Source of the DNA: an uncultured Bacillota bacterium
Lineage (GTDB): Bacteria > Bacillota_I > Bacilli_A > Erysipelotrichales > Erysipelotrichaceae
Direction of reading: 5' to 3'
DNA length: 5,605 bases
Assembly: GCA_900321955.1 (NCBI GenBank)
Contig: ONXX01000176.1
Coordinates: 1 to 5,605, forward strand
In this document: one piece after another, positions 1 through 5,605 of the stretch
Numbering within the stretch: position 1 is the stretch's first letter
Layout of the letters: each line of letters begins with the position of its first letter
Program-made: the position numbers and the translations under genes
The notes under the pieces: model-generated
Told to the model about the DNA's origin: nothing
The model's database searches: none
What the model saw: the letters and a program-made list of their open reading frames with translations, nothing else

Positions 1-3
1 TGA

Positions 4-948
4 CAGATCAACCACATCATGAACATGTGTCATGCCAAGGCTGTCATCGCCTGCCACGAATTGGTCGAAGGCGGCAAGATCGGTCCGGTTCCGGGTTATG
101 TTCCGATTTATCCGAAATCCTGCAAGCCGGAAGATCAGATCGCAGCAATGAATGCTGAAGAGCTGACTGAAAAGATCTGGAATGACACTTATGCCTACAG
201 AGAGTATTCCGGTTTTATCAAAAACTATTGGAAAGAGCGCAATATCGATCCGAAGATCCAGCCGGGTGATATGGAATTACTGGCCCAGGCCAAGATCGAC
301 TTCATCGCCGTCAACTGCTACCGCTCTGACTGCGGCAAGTGGCCTGATCCGTCCTATGTCCAGGAGATCGGTCTGAACAAGTATGGCCGCAAGGGTGAAT
401 TCATCTACACCAACTGGCCGGGCGAATACGCCTTAGACCGCAACCCGTTTGTCGAAACGACTGACTGGGACTGGCACATCGATGGCGTGTGCATGCGTTA
501 TGCCTTAAGATATATGTGGGATCACTATCATCTGCCGATGGTCATCACGGAAGCCGGCTTCGGCGCTCATGAAGACCTCGATGAAAACGGTGAGATCCAC
601 GACCAGTATCGTATCGATTATCTCAGAGACTACATCTACAATGTCGGTCTGGCAATCGAAGACGGTGTTGAAGTCTTCGGCTTCAACCCTTGGTCCTTCA
701 CTGACCTGCTTTCCACCGGCAACGGCATGGCGAAGAGATATGGCTTGGTCTTTGTCAACCGCACCGATGATGATTTGAGAGATCTGAAGAGATACAAGAA
801 GGATTCCTTCTACTGGTATTCCAAACTGATCAAGTCCAACGGTCAGGAATGGGGCTATGATATGAGCGAGTGGAGAGATTTCACTAAGACCAGTGAGATC
901 GCTTCCGATCTGAAAGATAAAATCAAAAATCCTGACTGGAACAAATAA
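4..948 (+). CDS. 6-phospho-beta-glucosidase, GH1 family (C-terminal part, 5' end not in window)
   Basis: This cytoplasmic glycosidase would hydrolyse 6-phospho-beta-glucosides made by PTS import, releasing glucose-6-phosphate and an aglycone or glucose. About two thirds of a GH1 protein is visible. Homology begins at once with Gln-Ile-Asn-His (4-15), followed by the Asn-Cys-Tyr strand (the usual motif is Asn-Tyr-Tyr) and Asp-Trp-Asp-Trp. The nucleophile region reads Ile-Thr-Glu-Ala-Gly, with the Glu codon at 550-552. The 6-phosphate-binding pattern Ser (712), Lys (733), Arg, Tyr (739) has the 7- and 9-residue spacing known from phospho-glycosidases such as LacG. The N-terminal third and the acid/base motif lie upstream. 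An in-frame TGA occupies 1-3 where relatives have Tyr, so the gene is either cut by a contig edge or broken. The ATGs at 19 and 25 have no ribosome binding site and fall inside the conserved domain, so they are not real starts. About 33 charged residues follow the usual GH1 end (Phe-Tyr-Trp-Tyr). The permease gene follows after 42 bases with no terminator. The family is certain; the substrate is inferred. Confidence 0.5.
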   Translation, partial: QINHIMNMCHAKAVIACHELVEGGKIGPVPGYVPIYPKSCKPEDQIAAMNAEELTEKIWNDTYAYREYSGFIKNYWKERNIDPKIQPGDMELLAQAKIDFIAVNCYRSDCGKWPDPSYVQEIGLNKYGRKGEFIYTNWPGEYALDRNPFVETTDWDWHIDGVCMRYALRYMWDHYHLPMVITEAGFGAHEDLDENGEIHDQYRIDYLRDYIYNVGLAIEDGVEVFGFNPWSFTDLLSTGNGMAKRYGLVFVNRTDDDLRDLKRYKKDSFYWYSKLIKSNGQEWGYDMSEWRDFTKTSEIASDLKDKIKNPDWNK

Positions 949-978
949 AGGAAACAATCTTTACCAAAAATAATTTTG

Positions 979-985
979 AAAGGGG
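979..985 (+). promoter_or_regulatory. Ribosome binding site that sets the EIIBC start at 991
   Basis: AAAGGGG lies five bases before ATG 991, which begins Met-Ala-Lys-Lys. An in-frame TTG at 976 would add five residues, but it overlaps this Shine-Dalgarno sequence and has no site of its own. ATG 991 is therefore the start. Confidence 0.5.
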
Positions 986-990
986 AAAAA

Positions 991-2373
991 ATGGCAAAGA
1001 AAGATTATAAGAAATTATCTGATGATATTATCGCCGCCTGTGGTGGTCTCGATAATATCCTGTCCGTTTCACACTGCATGACGCGTTTGAGAATGAACCT
1101 CAAAGACGCCGGCAAGCTGAACGTTGAAGAAGCAAAGAAGATCCCTGGTGTCATCAACATCGTCGTACAGAACGGTGAACAGCAGTTCGTCATCGGCCAG
1201 GATGTCGCAAACTTATACGAAGAAGTGACCAAGAACGACATCAAGGCTGCAGGTTCGGTTGATGATGCAGAAGCACTCAAGGCTGACACGCAGGTCAAGG
1301 GCAATGTCGTCGAAGCTATTATGTCTTACGTCGGCGGTACCTTCTCTCCGATCATTCCGGTATTTATGGCCGGTGGTCTTACAGGTGCGGTCATTTCCTT
1401 ATTGCAGACATTTGCCGGCTTAGACGCTTCCAGCGGCACCGTCTTTGTCTTAACAGCGATCCAGCAGGCTATGTTGTACTTCTTACCGATCTACATCGGT
1501 TTCTCCAGTGCAACAAGACTTAAATCCAATCCGTATCTCGGTGCTTTCTTAGGTGCTGTCTTACTTTATGTCACAGTCAACCGTCCGGAAGTACTGGATT
1601 TCGTAGGTATCCCGGTTGCCAACATCGGCTATAACGGCCAGATCTTCCCGGTCGTCTTAGGTACCTTATTCATGTCTGTTGTTTACAGATTCTTGCAGAA
1701 GACTTTACCGGTTGTCTTGAGAACTGTCTTATTGCCGGTTCTGACAATGCTGATCACGGTTCCGGTTACCTTATTAGTCTTAGGTCCGATCGGTTACTGG
1801 GTAGGTACAGCAATTGCCAACGGTGTCTTAGCGATCTACCGTGCATTCCCGGCTCTGGCTGTTGCGATCATCGGTGCAACCACTGTATGGCTCGTCTTCT
1901 TCGGTATGAACAATGCCACTTATCCGGTCCTCTTCGCTTTACTGGCAGAAGTCGGATCTGACCCATTGATCTGTACCGGTATGGCTCCGGCCAACGTCGC
2001 TGTCGGCGGTGCATGTTTAGCTTATGCGCTTTTAGCGAAGAGCGAGGAAGCAAAGCAGGTCGGTATCGGTTCCGGTATCACTGCTTTATCCGGCATCACT
2101 GAACCGGGCGTCTACGGTGTCCTGTTCCCGAACCGTTATCCTCTGATCGGTGCGATGGTCGGCGGCGGTATCGGTGGCTTCATCGCCGGTCTGTTTGGCT
2201 TAACACAGTACGTTGTTGCCAACCCTGGCTTCATCTCTTTCGCAGCTTACATCAATCCGGATGGTACCTGGGGTAACTTCTGGGGCATGATGGGTGTCAT
2301 GGTCTTGGCTGTTGTCGTCGGCTTTGTCGTCACCTACATCTTAGGCAAGAAAGCAGAAGCTAAGAAGGCTTAA
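991..2373 (+). CDS. PTS beta-glucoside transporter subunit EIIBC
   Basis: This 460-residue membrane permease imports a beta-glucoside and phosphorylates it. Residues 1-85 form the EIIB domain, with the phospho-accepting Cys29 in Ser-His-Cys-Met-Thr-Arg-Leu-Arg (usual form Cys-Ala-Thr-Arg-Leu-Arg). A charged linker follows. EIIC starts near residue 105 with a Phe-Ser-Pro-Ile-Ile-Pro motif and continues as about ten hydrophobic segments to the end. The substrate-site motif Gly-Ile-Thr-Glu-Pro is intact, with Glu371 (codon 2101-2103). The usual Gly-Leu-His-Trp motif reads Gly-Met-Asn-Asn, with Asn307 at the His position. The protein ends Lys-Lys-Ala-Glu-Ala-Lys-Lys-Ala with no EIIA domain, unlike the roughly 620-residue BglF type. 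It therefore needs EIIA in trans, as E. coli AscF does. It lies between two GH1 phospho-glucosidase genes, which supports cellobiose, arbutin or salicin as substrate. The exact sugar cannot be read from the sequence, and trehalose or sucrose permeases of the same superfamily are less likely in this context. Confidence 0.5.
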   Translation: MAKKDYKKLSDDIIAACGGLDNILSVSHCMTRLRMNLKDAGKLNVEEAKKIPGVINIVVQNGEQQFVIGQDVANLYEEVTKNDIKAAGSVDDAEALKADTQVKGNVVEAIMSYVGGTFSPIIPVFMAGGLTGAVISLLQTFAGLDASSGTVFVLTAIQQAMLYFLPIYIGFSSATRLKSNPYLGAFLGAVLLYVTVNRPEVLDFVGIPVANIGYNGQIFPVVLGTLFMSVVYRFLQKTLPVVLRTVLLPVLTMLITVPVTLLVLGPIGYWVGTAIANGVLAIYRAFPALAVAIIGATTVWLVFFGMNNATYPVLFALLAEVGSDPLICTGMAPANVAVGGACLAYALLAKSEEAKQVGIGSGITALSGITEPGVYGVLFPNRYPLIGAMVGGGIGGFIAGLFGLTQYVVANPGFISFAAYINPDGTWGNFWGMMGVMVLAVVVGFVVTYILGKKAEAKKA

Positions 2374-2394
2374 ACAAAAATCAATGATCATATG

Positions 2395-2425
2395 AAGGAA
2401 GCAGGATGTCCTGCTTCCTTTCTTT
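2395..2425 (+). terminator. Intercistronic hairpin, possible attenuator or weak terminator
   Basis: A perfect 12-bp inverted repeat (2395-2406 with 2409-2420) surrounds a TG; physically this is an 11-bp stem with a 4-base loop. The short T-rich run TCTTT follows at 2421-2425. It sits 21 bases after the permease stop and just before the Shine-Dalgarno sequence of the next gene. It could lower transcription into the downstream GH1 and phosphatase genes, or protect the 3' end of the permease message. The T-run is short and interrupted, so full termination is unlikely. No recognisable LicT/BglG antiterminator target is present beside it. Confidence 0.5.
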
Positions 2426-2430
2426 AGGAG
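2425..2430 (+). promoter_or_regulatory. Ribosome binding site of the second GH1 gene
   Basis: TAGGAG ends six bases before ATG 2437 and starts five bases after the hairpin arm ends. A folded hairpin would sit close to the ribosome's landing site, so it could also affect translation. That last point is inference. Confidence 0.5.
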
Positions 2431-2436
2431 AAAAAC

Positions 2437-3823
2437 ATGAAGAAAAAGACATTCCCGGATGATTTCTTGTGGGGTGCCTCCACATCCGCCTATCAGGTGG
2501 AAGGTGCTGCCTATGAAGACGGCAAGAAGGCTTCCCAGCAGGATATCATCAACAAAGATTCCTATAAGGTCTATGGCTTTGCCACAGCGGAAGTGGCTTC
2601 CGACCAGTATCACCACTACAAGGAAGATGTGGCGATGATGAAGGAGATGGGCTTTACGGCTTATCGTTTTTCCATTGCCTGGTCAAGGGTCTTCCCCGAT
2701 GGAACCGGTGAAGTCAATGAAAAGGGAATTCAATACTATCGGGATCTGATCGATGAGCTGTTAAAAAACGGCATCGAGCCGATCGTGACCTTATACCACT
2801 ATGACTGCCCCTGGGCCCTGGTGGAAAAGTACGGCGGCTGGTTAGACCGGCAGATCGTCAGGGACTTTGAATACTACGCCAGATACATCATCAATGAGAC
2901 AAAAGTGCTATATCCCGGAAGAGTATCTGGATGGCAAGCACGATCAGCTGCGCTATCAGATCAATCATTACATGAACCTGGCCCAGGCCATTGCCAACAA
3001 ACTGGTCCATGAGCTGGTGGACGGCGGCATTGTCGGTGCTCCATTAGGCTATTCCTGCATCTATCCTTTAACATCCAAACCGGAAGATGTCATGGCCGCC
3101 CAGAATGCGCAAGCCTTGCGCAACGACTACTATACCGATATCTACTTCAAGGGTCATTACAATAAGGCGGCGCAGATCTATCTGGAAGAACATGGTCTGG
3201 CTCCGGTGATTGAAGAAGGCGATATGGAGCTGATTGCCGAAAACACTTCCGATTTTTTGGCGATCAACTATTACGCTTCGGAATGTGCGAAGTGGTGCGA
3301 AGATGACGGCAAGACCAGGATTCGCTGGTCGGGTGTCAACCGTTCCGGCAAAAAGGGTGACATCGATGGTTTTGAGACCCATCCGGGTTTCTACCAGATG
3401 TGCAAGAATCCGTCCTTAGACACCACCGACTGGGACTGGGCGATCGATCCGATCGGCATGGAGTATCTGCTTCGTGATCTTTACAACCGCTACAACAAGC
3501 CTTTGATGATCACCGAGAATGGTTTAGGCGCCTATGATACTTTGACCGATGATAAAAAGGTTCATGACGATTACCGCATCGCTTATCTGCGGGATCATAT
3601 CGCTGCCTGCAAGCGGGCGATCGATAAGGGTGTGGAACTTTTGGCCTATTGTCCATGGTCAGCCGTCGATCTTTTATCGACTTCCAACGGCGTCAAGAAG
3701 CGCTATGGCTTTGTCTATGTCGATCGAAGCGACGATGATCCGAAAAACTGCGAACGCATTCGCAAGGATTCCTTCTACTGGTATCAGAAGGTCATCGCCT
3801 CCAAGGGGGCAGACCTTGACTAA
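2437..3823 (+). pseudogene. 6-phospho-beta-glucosidase, GH1 family, disrupted by an out-of-frame internal deletion
   Basis: This is an AscB/BglA-type phospho-beta-glucosidase whose two halves lie in different frames. The N-terminal part (from ATG 2437) has the GH1 signature Phe-Leu-Trp-Gly-Ala...Tyr-Gln-Val-Glu-Gly (Gln20), then Tyr-Arg-Phe-Ser-Ile-Ala-Trp-Ser-Arg and His-Tyr-Asp-Cys-Pro. It stays GH1-like to about 2915. From about 2922 the homology continues one base over (Pro-Glu-Glu-Tyr-Leu-Asp-Gly-Lys), through Asn-Tyr-Tyr, the nucleophile Ile-Thr-Glu-Asn-Gly (Glu codon 3515-3517) and the phosphate-binding Ser (3677), Lys (3698) and Tyr (3704), to TAA 3821. Compared from memory with E. 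coli BglA, about 20 residues are absent at the junction, including the expected Thr-Phe-Asn-Glu acid/base segment. A missing 62 bases would restore about 482 residues, close to family length. As written, translation from 2437 ends at TGA 3010-3012 in a foreign frame and gives a 191-residue inactive product. An assembly error is the main alternative to a true pseudogene. Confidence 0.5.
3803..3809 (+). promoter_or_regulatory. Ribosome binding site for the TTG-started phosphatase gene
   Basis: AAGGGGG lies inside the last codons of the GH1 gene, six bases before TTG 3816. It is the only good site near the start of the histidine phosphatase domain, and it decides for a TTG start. The next in-frame ATG (3855) already lies past the catalytic Arg-His-Gly. 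Confidence 0.5.
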
Positions 3824-4451
3824 GACGGTCTATTTCCATTACGTCCGCCATGGCATGACGTTATTCAACAAATTAGGCAGGATGCAGGGACGCTGTGATT
3901 CGCCACTCCTGGAAGAGGGCATCAGGCAGGCTTATGAGGCCAAAGAAGCCTTAAAAGATGTTCCGCTAAGTCATGCCTACTGTTCAAGCAGTGAACGCTG
4001 TGTGGATACGGCAGCCATCGTCTTGGAAGGCAGGGATGTGCCGATCACCTACACCAAGAAACTTAAGGAAATGTCCTGGGGCGATTACGAAGGTGCCTTG
4101 ATCAGTGCCTATCAGGAAGAGATCGACAAGCGAAGATTCGGCAATCGTGACTGGAGCGATGTCGGCGGTGAAAATCCGGCAATGATGAAAAAGCGGATTA
4201 CAGATGTATTCTCTTGGATTTTTGATCAAAGTGCAGATGGCGATCACATCCTGATCGTCTCCCATGGTGCCTTCTTCATCTGCATGTTGAAGGACATCTT
4301 CAAATTCGATCTGGACAGGGTCTTTGCGAAGATGAAAAAGGAGGGAAAAAGCACGCATCCGGTGAAACACGGCTATGCGGCGGACTTTCTCATGCGGGAC
4401 GGGACTTTCGAGCTTTTAGATTTAAAAAGTATTGATATGACAAAAATATAA
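3816..4451 (+). CDS. Histidine phosphatase superfamily protein (phosphoglycerate mutase-like)
   Basis: This is a 211-residue soluble protein of the branch-1 histidine phosphatase (GpmB/CobC/PhoE-like) superfamily, which moves phosphate through a phospho-histidine. All catalytic positions are visible: Arg11-His12-Gly13 near the N-terminus, Arg61 in Ser-Ser-Ser-Glu-Arg-Cys-Val-Asp-Thr-Ala, the acid Glu85 in Glu-Met-Ser-Trp-Gly-Asp-Tyr-Glu-Gly, and the second His150 in Val-Ser-His-Gly. The start is TTG 3816. Longer upstream reading in this frame runs antiphase through the GH1 gene and carries no domain. The gene overlaps the GH1 stop by eight bases, which suggests translational coupling. Its small size and lack of mutase-type insertions favour a phosphatase over a glycolytic mutase. 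The position suggests a substrate among sugar phosphates or other phosphorylated intermediates of the operon, but the sequence does not show which. The superfamily assignment is firm; the role is inference. Confidence 0.5.
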   Translation: MTKTVYFHYVRHGMTLFNKLGRMQGRCDSPLLEEGIRQAYEAKEALKDVPLSHAYCSSSERCVDTAAIVLEGRDVPITYTKKLKEMSWGDYEGALISAYQEEIDKRRFGNRDWSDVGGENPAMMKKRITDVFSWIFDQSADGDHILIVSHGAFFICMLKDIFKFDLDRVFAKMKKEGKSTHPVKHGYAADFLMRDGTFELLDLKSIDMTKI

Positions 4452-4503
4452 AAAAAAGAGCTGCCGCTCTTCCTGTGGTGAAGAATATGGCAGCTCATTT
4501 TTT
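4450..4503. terminator. Bidirectional rho-independent terminator between convergent genes
   Basis: An 8-bp perfect stem (GAGCTGCC at 4458-4465, GGCAGCTC at 4489-4496) encloses a smaller internal hairpin (TCTTC with GAAGA). An A-run at 4450-4457 lies on the left and a T-run at 4498-4503 on the right. It can therefore stop transcription of the plus-strand operon, and of the minus-strand dehydrogenase gene, which ends at 4506. The whole space between the two stop codons is taken up by this structure. Confidence 0.5.
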
Positions 4504-4505
4504 GA

Positions 4506-5605
4506 TTATTTCATCAAAGATAAGAACATTTCCTTGATGTCTTCCACTGTGACCGGACGCGGATTGCCAGGTGTGCAGGCATCCTTTAAGGCGTCAGCGG
4601 ACAGGGCATCGACATCTTCCATCGGTACGACGTTCTTTAAGGACATCTCGATACCGACATCTTCGCCCAGTTTCTTGACGGCAGCAACTGCAGCAGCTCT
4701 GGCTTCTTCCAACGGCATCGTGTAGGCACCTTCTACATCAAAGGCGGCAGCGATGTCTCTGTATTTTTCACCGGTCACCGGCGCGTTGTAAGCCATGACA
4801 GTCGGCAATAACGTAGCGCAGGCCTTGCCGTGCGGCATATTGTAGTAAGCGGATAAGGTGTGAGCCATCGAGTGGTCAACGCCCAGACCGACATTGGAGA
4901 AGCCCATACCGGCAATGTATTGCGCTAATGCCATCGCTTCTCTGCCGGCAGCTTCGTTCTTGACGGCACCTCTTAAGTTCTTGGCGATCATCTGAATGGC
5001 CTTGATGTGGAACATATCGGATAATTCCCAGGCACCGGCAGTGATGTAGCCTTCAATGGCGTGGGTCAAGGCGTCCATACCGGTAGCAGCAGTCAGGCCG
5101 GCCGGCATAGAGGCCATCATTTCCGGATCGACAAAGGCGACAACCGGGATGTCATGAACGTCGACACAGACGAATTTTCTCTTGTTTTCCGGGTCGGTGA
5201 TGACGTAGTTGATGGTGACTTCGGCAGCTGTTCCGGCAGTCGTCGGGACAGCGAGGATCGGCGTACAAGGATTCTTGGTCGCTGCGACTCCTTCCAAAGA
5301 TCTGACATCCGCAAATTCCGGGTTGGTGTTGATGATGCCGATCGCCTTGGCAGTATCCATGGAAGAACCGCCGCCGATCGCAACGATGCAGTCAGCTCCC
5401 GCTTCCGCGAAAGCTTTGACACCGGACTGGACGTTTTCGATGGTTGGGTTGGGCTGGATGTTGGAATACAGTGTATATGCGATGCCTGCTTCATCGAGCA
5501 GATCCGTGACTTTGGCGGTAACGCCGAACTTCACCAGATCCGGGTCAGAAGCGACGAATGCCTTTTTGAAGCCGCGGGCTTTGATCTCGGTAACGACTTC
5601 CTTTA
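4506..5605 (-). CDS. fucO: Lactaldehyde reductase, iron-dependent alcohol dehydrogenase (5' end beyond window)
   Basis: This NAD-linked group III (iron-containing) alcohol dehydrogenase closely resembles E. coli FucO, which reduces L-lactaldehyde to 1,2-propanediol at the end of anaerobic fucose or rhamnose breakdown. About 365 residues are visible to the window edge, and roughly 20 N-terminal residues are missing. The reading frame continues upstream of the GTG at 5534-5532 with FucO-like sequence (Ile-Lys-Ala-Arg-Gly-Phe-Lys-Lys-Ala), so that GTG is internal. The Asp after Ala-Ser aligns with the FucO Asp that favours NAD over NADP. The cofactor loop Gly-Gly-Gly-Ser-Ser-Met-Asp-Thr-Ala-Lys is present. 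The metal ligands are all retained: Asp (5075-5073) and His (5063-5061) in Met-Asp-Ala-Leu-Thr-His-Ala-Ile-Glu-Gly, His (4874-4872) and His (4832-4830), with the FucO spacing of 4 and 14 residues. It converges on the glucoside operon and is not part of it. No fucose or rhamnose genes are in view, so a general fermentative aldehyde or 1,2-propanediol role is also possible. Confidence 0.5.
   Translation of the reverse strand, partial: KEVVTEIKARGFKKAFVASDPDLVKFGVTAKVTDLLDEAGIAYTLYSNIQPNPTIENVQSGVKAFAEAGADCIVAIGGGSSMDTAKAIGIINTNPEFADVRSLEGVAATKNPCTPILAVPTTAGTAAEVTINYVITDPENKRKFVCVDVHDIPVVAFVDPEMMASMPAGLTAATGMDALTHAIEGYITAGAWELSDMFHIKAIQMIAKNLRGAVKNEAAGREAMALAQYIAGMGFSNVGLGVDHSMAHTLSAYYNMPHGKACATLLPTVMAYNAPVTGEKYRDIAAAFDVEGAYTMPLEEARAAAVAAVKKLGEDVGIEMSLKNVVPMEDVDALSADALKDACTPGNPRPVTVEDIKEMFLSLMK

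Noticed and set aside
1..3. TGA read as Trp (recoded genetic code)
   Set aside because: The Trp codons I read in the genes here are TGG and no other in-frame TGA interrupts them. One TGA at the very edge, where relatives have Tyr, is not evidence of recoding.
505..957. Long minus-strand open frame opposite the first GH1 gene
   Set aside because: It is antisense to clearly conserved GH1 codons, has no ribosome binding site and no recognisable domain. The same applies to the antisense frames at 1005-1304, 3068-3382 and 3984-4370.
976..990. TTG 976 as start of the permease
   Set aside because: It overlaps the Shine-Dalgarno sequence of ATG 991 and has no ribosome binding site of its own.
2374..2394. 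Antiterminator (LicT/BglG-type) target before the hairpin
   Set aside because: The 21 bases between the permease stop and the hairpin are A/T-rich and do not form the partly paired target expected for that family.
2895..2935. Programmed ribosomal frameshift joining the two halves of the second GH1 gene
   Set aside because: The change of frame comes with loss of about 20 essential residues, and no convincing slippery site with a stimulator is present. A simple shift would still give an enzyme lacking its acid/base motif.
3549..3815. N-terminal extension of the phosphatase into the GH1 gene
   Set aside because: This stretch is an out-of-frame reading of conserved GH1 sequence with no domain; the TTG at 3816 with AAGGGGG upstream gives a normal-length protein.
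5532..5534. GTG as the start of the dehydrogenase
   Set aside because: The frame stays open to the window edge and the upstream residues match the FucO N-terminal fold, so this Val is internal.

Overview
The window looks like chromosomal DNA from a fermentative bacterium of the Bacillota. Strong AGGAG or GGGG-type ribosome binding sites, a TTG start, exclusive use of TAA at the intact gene ends, and a phosphotransferase/phospho-beta-glucosidase locus of Gram-positive style all fit. A gut Erysipelotrichia-like host is a reasonable guess, but nothing here fixes the genus. No mobile element, CRISPR array, tRNA, rRNA or phage gene is visible.

The plus strand (1-4451) carries a compact operon for uptake and hydrolysis of beta-glucosides such as cellobiose, salicin or arbutin. 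The order is: the 3' part of a GH1 6-phospho-beta-glucosidase gene (to 948); a PTS EIIBC permease (991-2373); a second GH1 6-phospho-beta-glucosidase gene (2437-3823); and a histidine-phosphatase-superfamily gene (3816-4451) that overlaps the preceding stop. The EIIBC-GH1 pair has the same logic as E. coli ascF-ascB. The permease phosphorylates the sugar during import, the GH1 enzyme cleaves the phosphorylated sugar, and glucose-6-phosphate enters glycolysis. The permease has no EIIA domain, so EIIA must come from elsewhere. A 12-bp perfect inverted repeat sits between the permease and the second GH1 gene.

The second GH1 gene is broken as written. Its N-terminal part (frame of 2437) and C-terminal part (frame one base later) are both well conserved. 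At the junction near 2900-2930, about 20 residues are missing, including the segment that should carry the catalytic acid/base Asn-Glu motif. The first GH1 fragment also becomes unreadable at nearly the same homologous point: an in-frame TGA occupies bases 1-3, directly before a conserved Gln-Ile-Asn-His stretch. These breaks are either real gene decay or sequence/assembly artefacts in a paralogous region.

A bidirectional terminator (about 4450-4503) separates the operon from a convergent minus-strand gene (4506 to beyond 5605). That gene encodes an iron-dependent alcohol dehydrogenase very like lactaldehyde reductase FucO, and its first codons lie outside the window.

I see no undescribed system here. 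The points worth a second look are the GH1 lesions, unusual substitutions in the first GH1 and in the permease, and the phosphatase joined translationally to a sugar-hydrolase gene.
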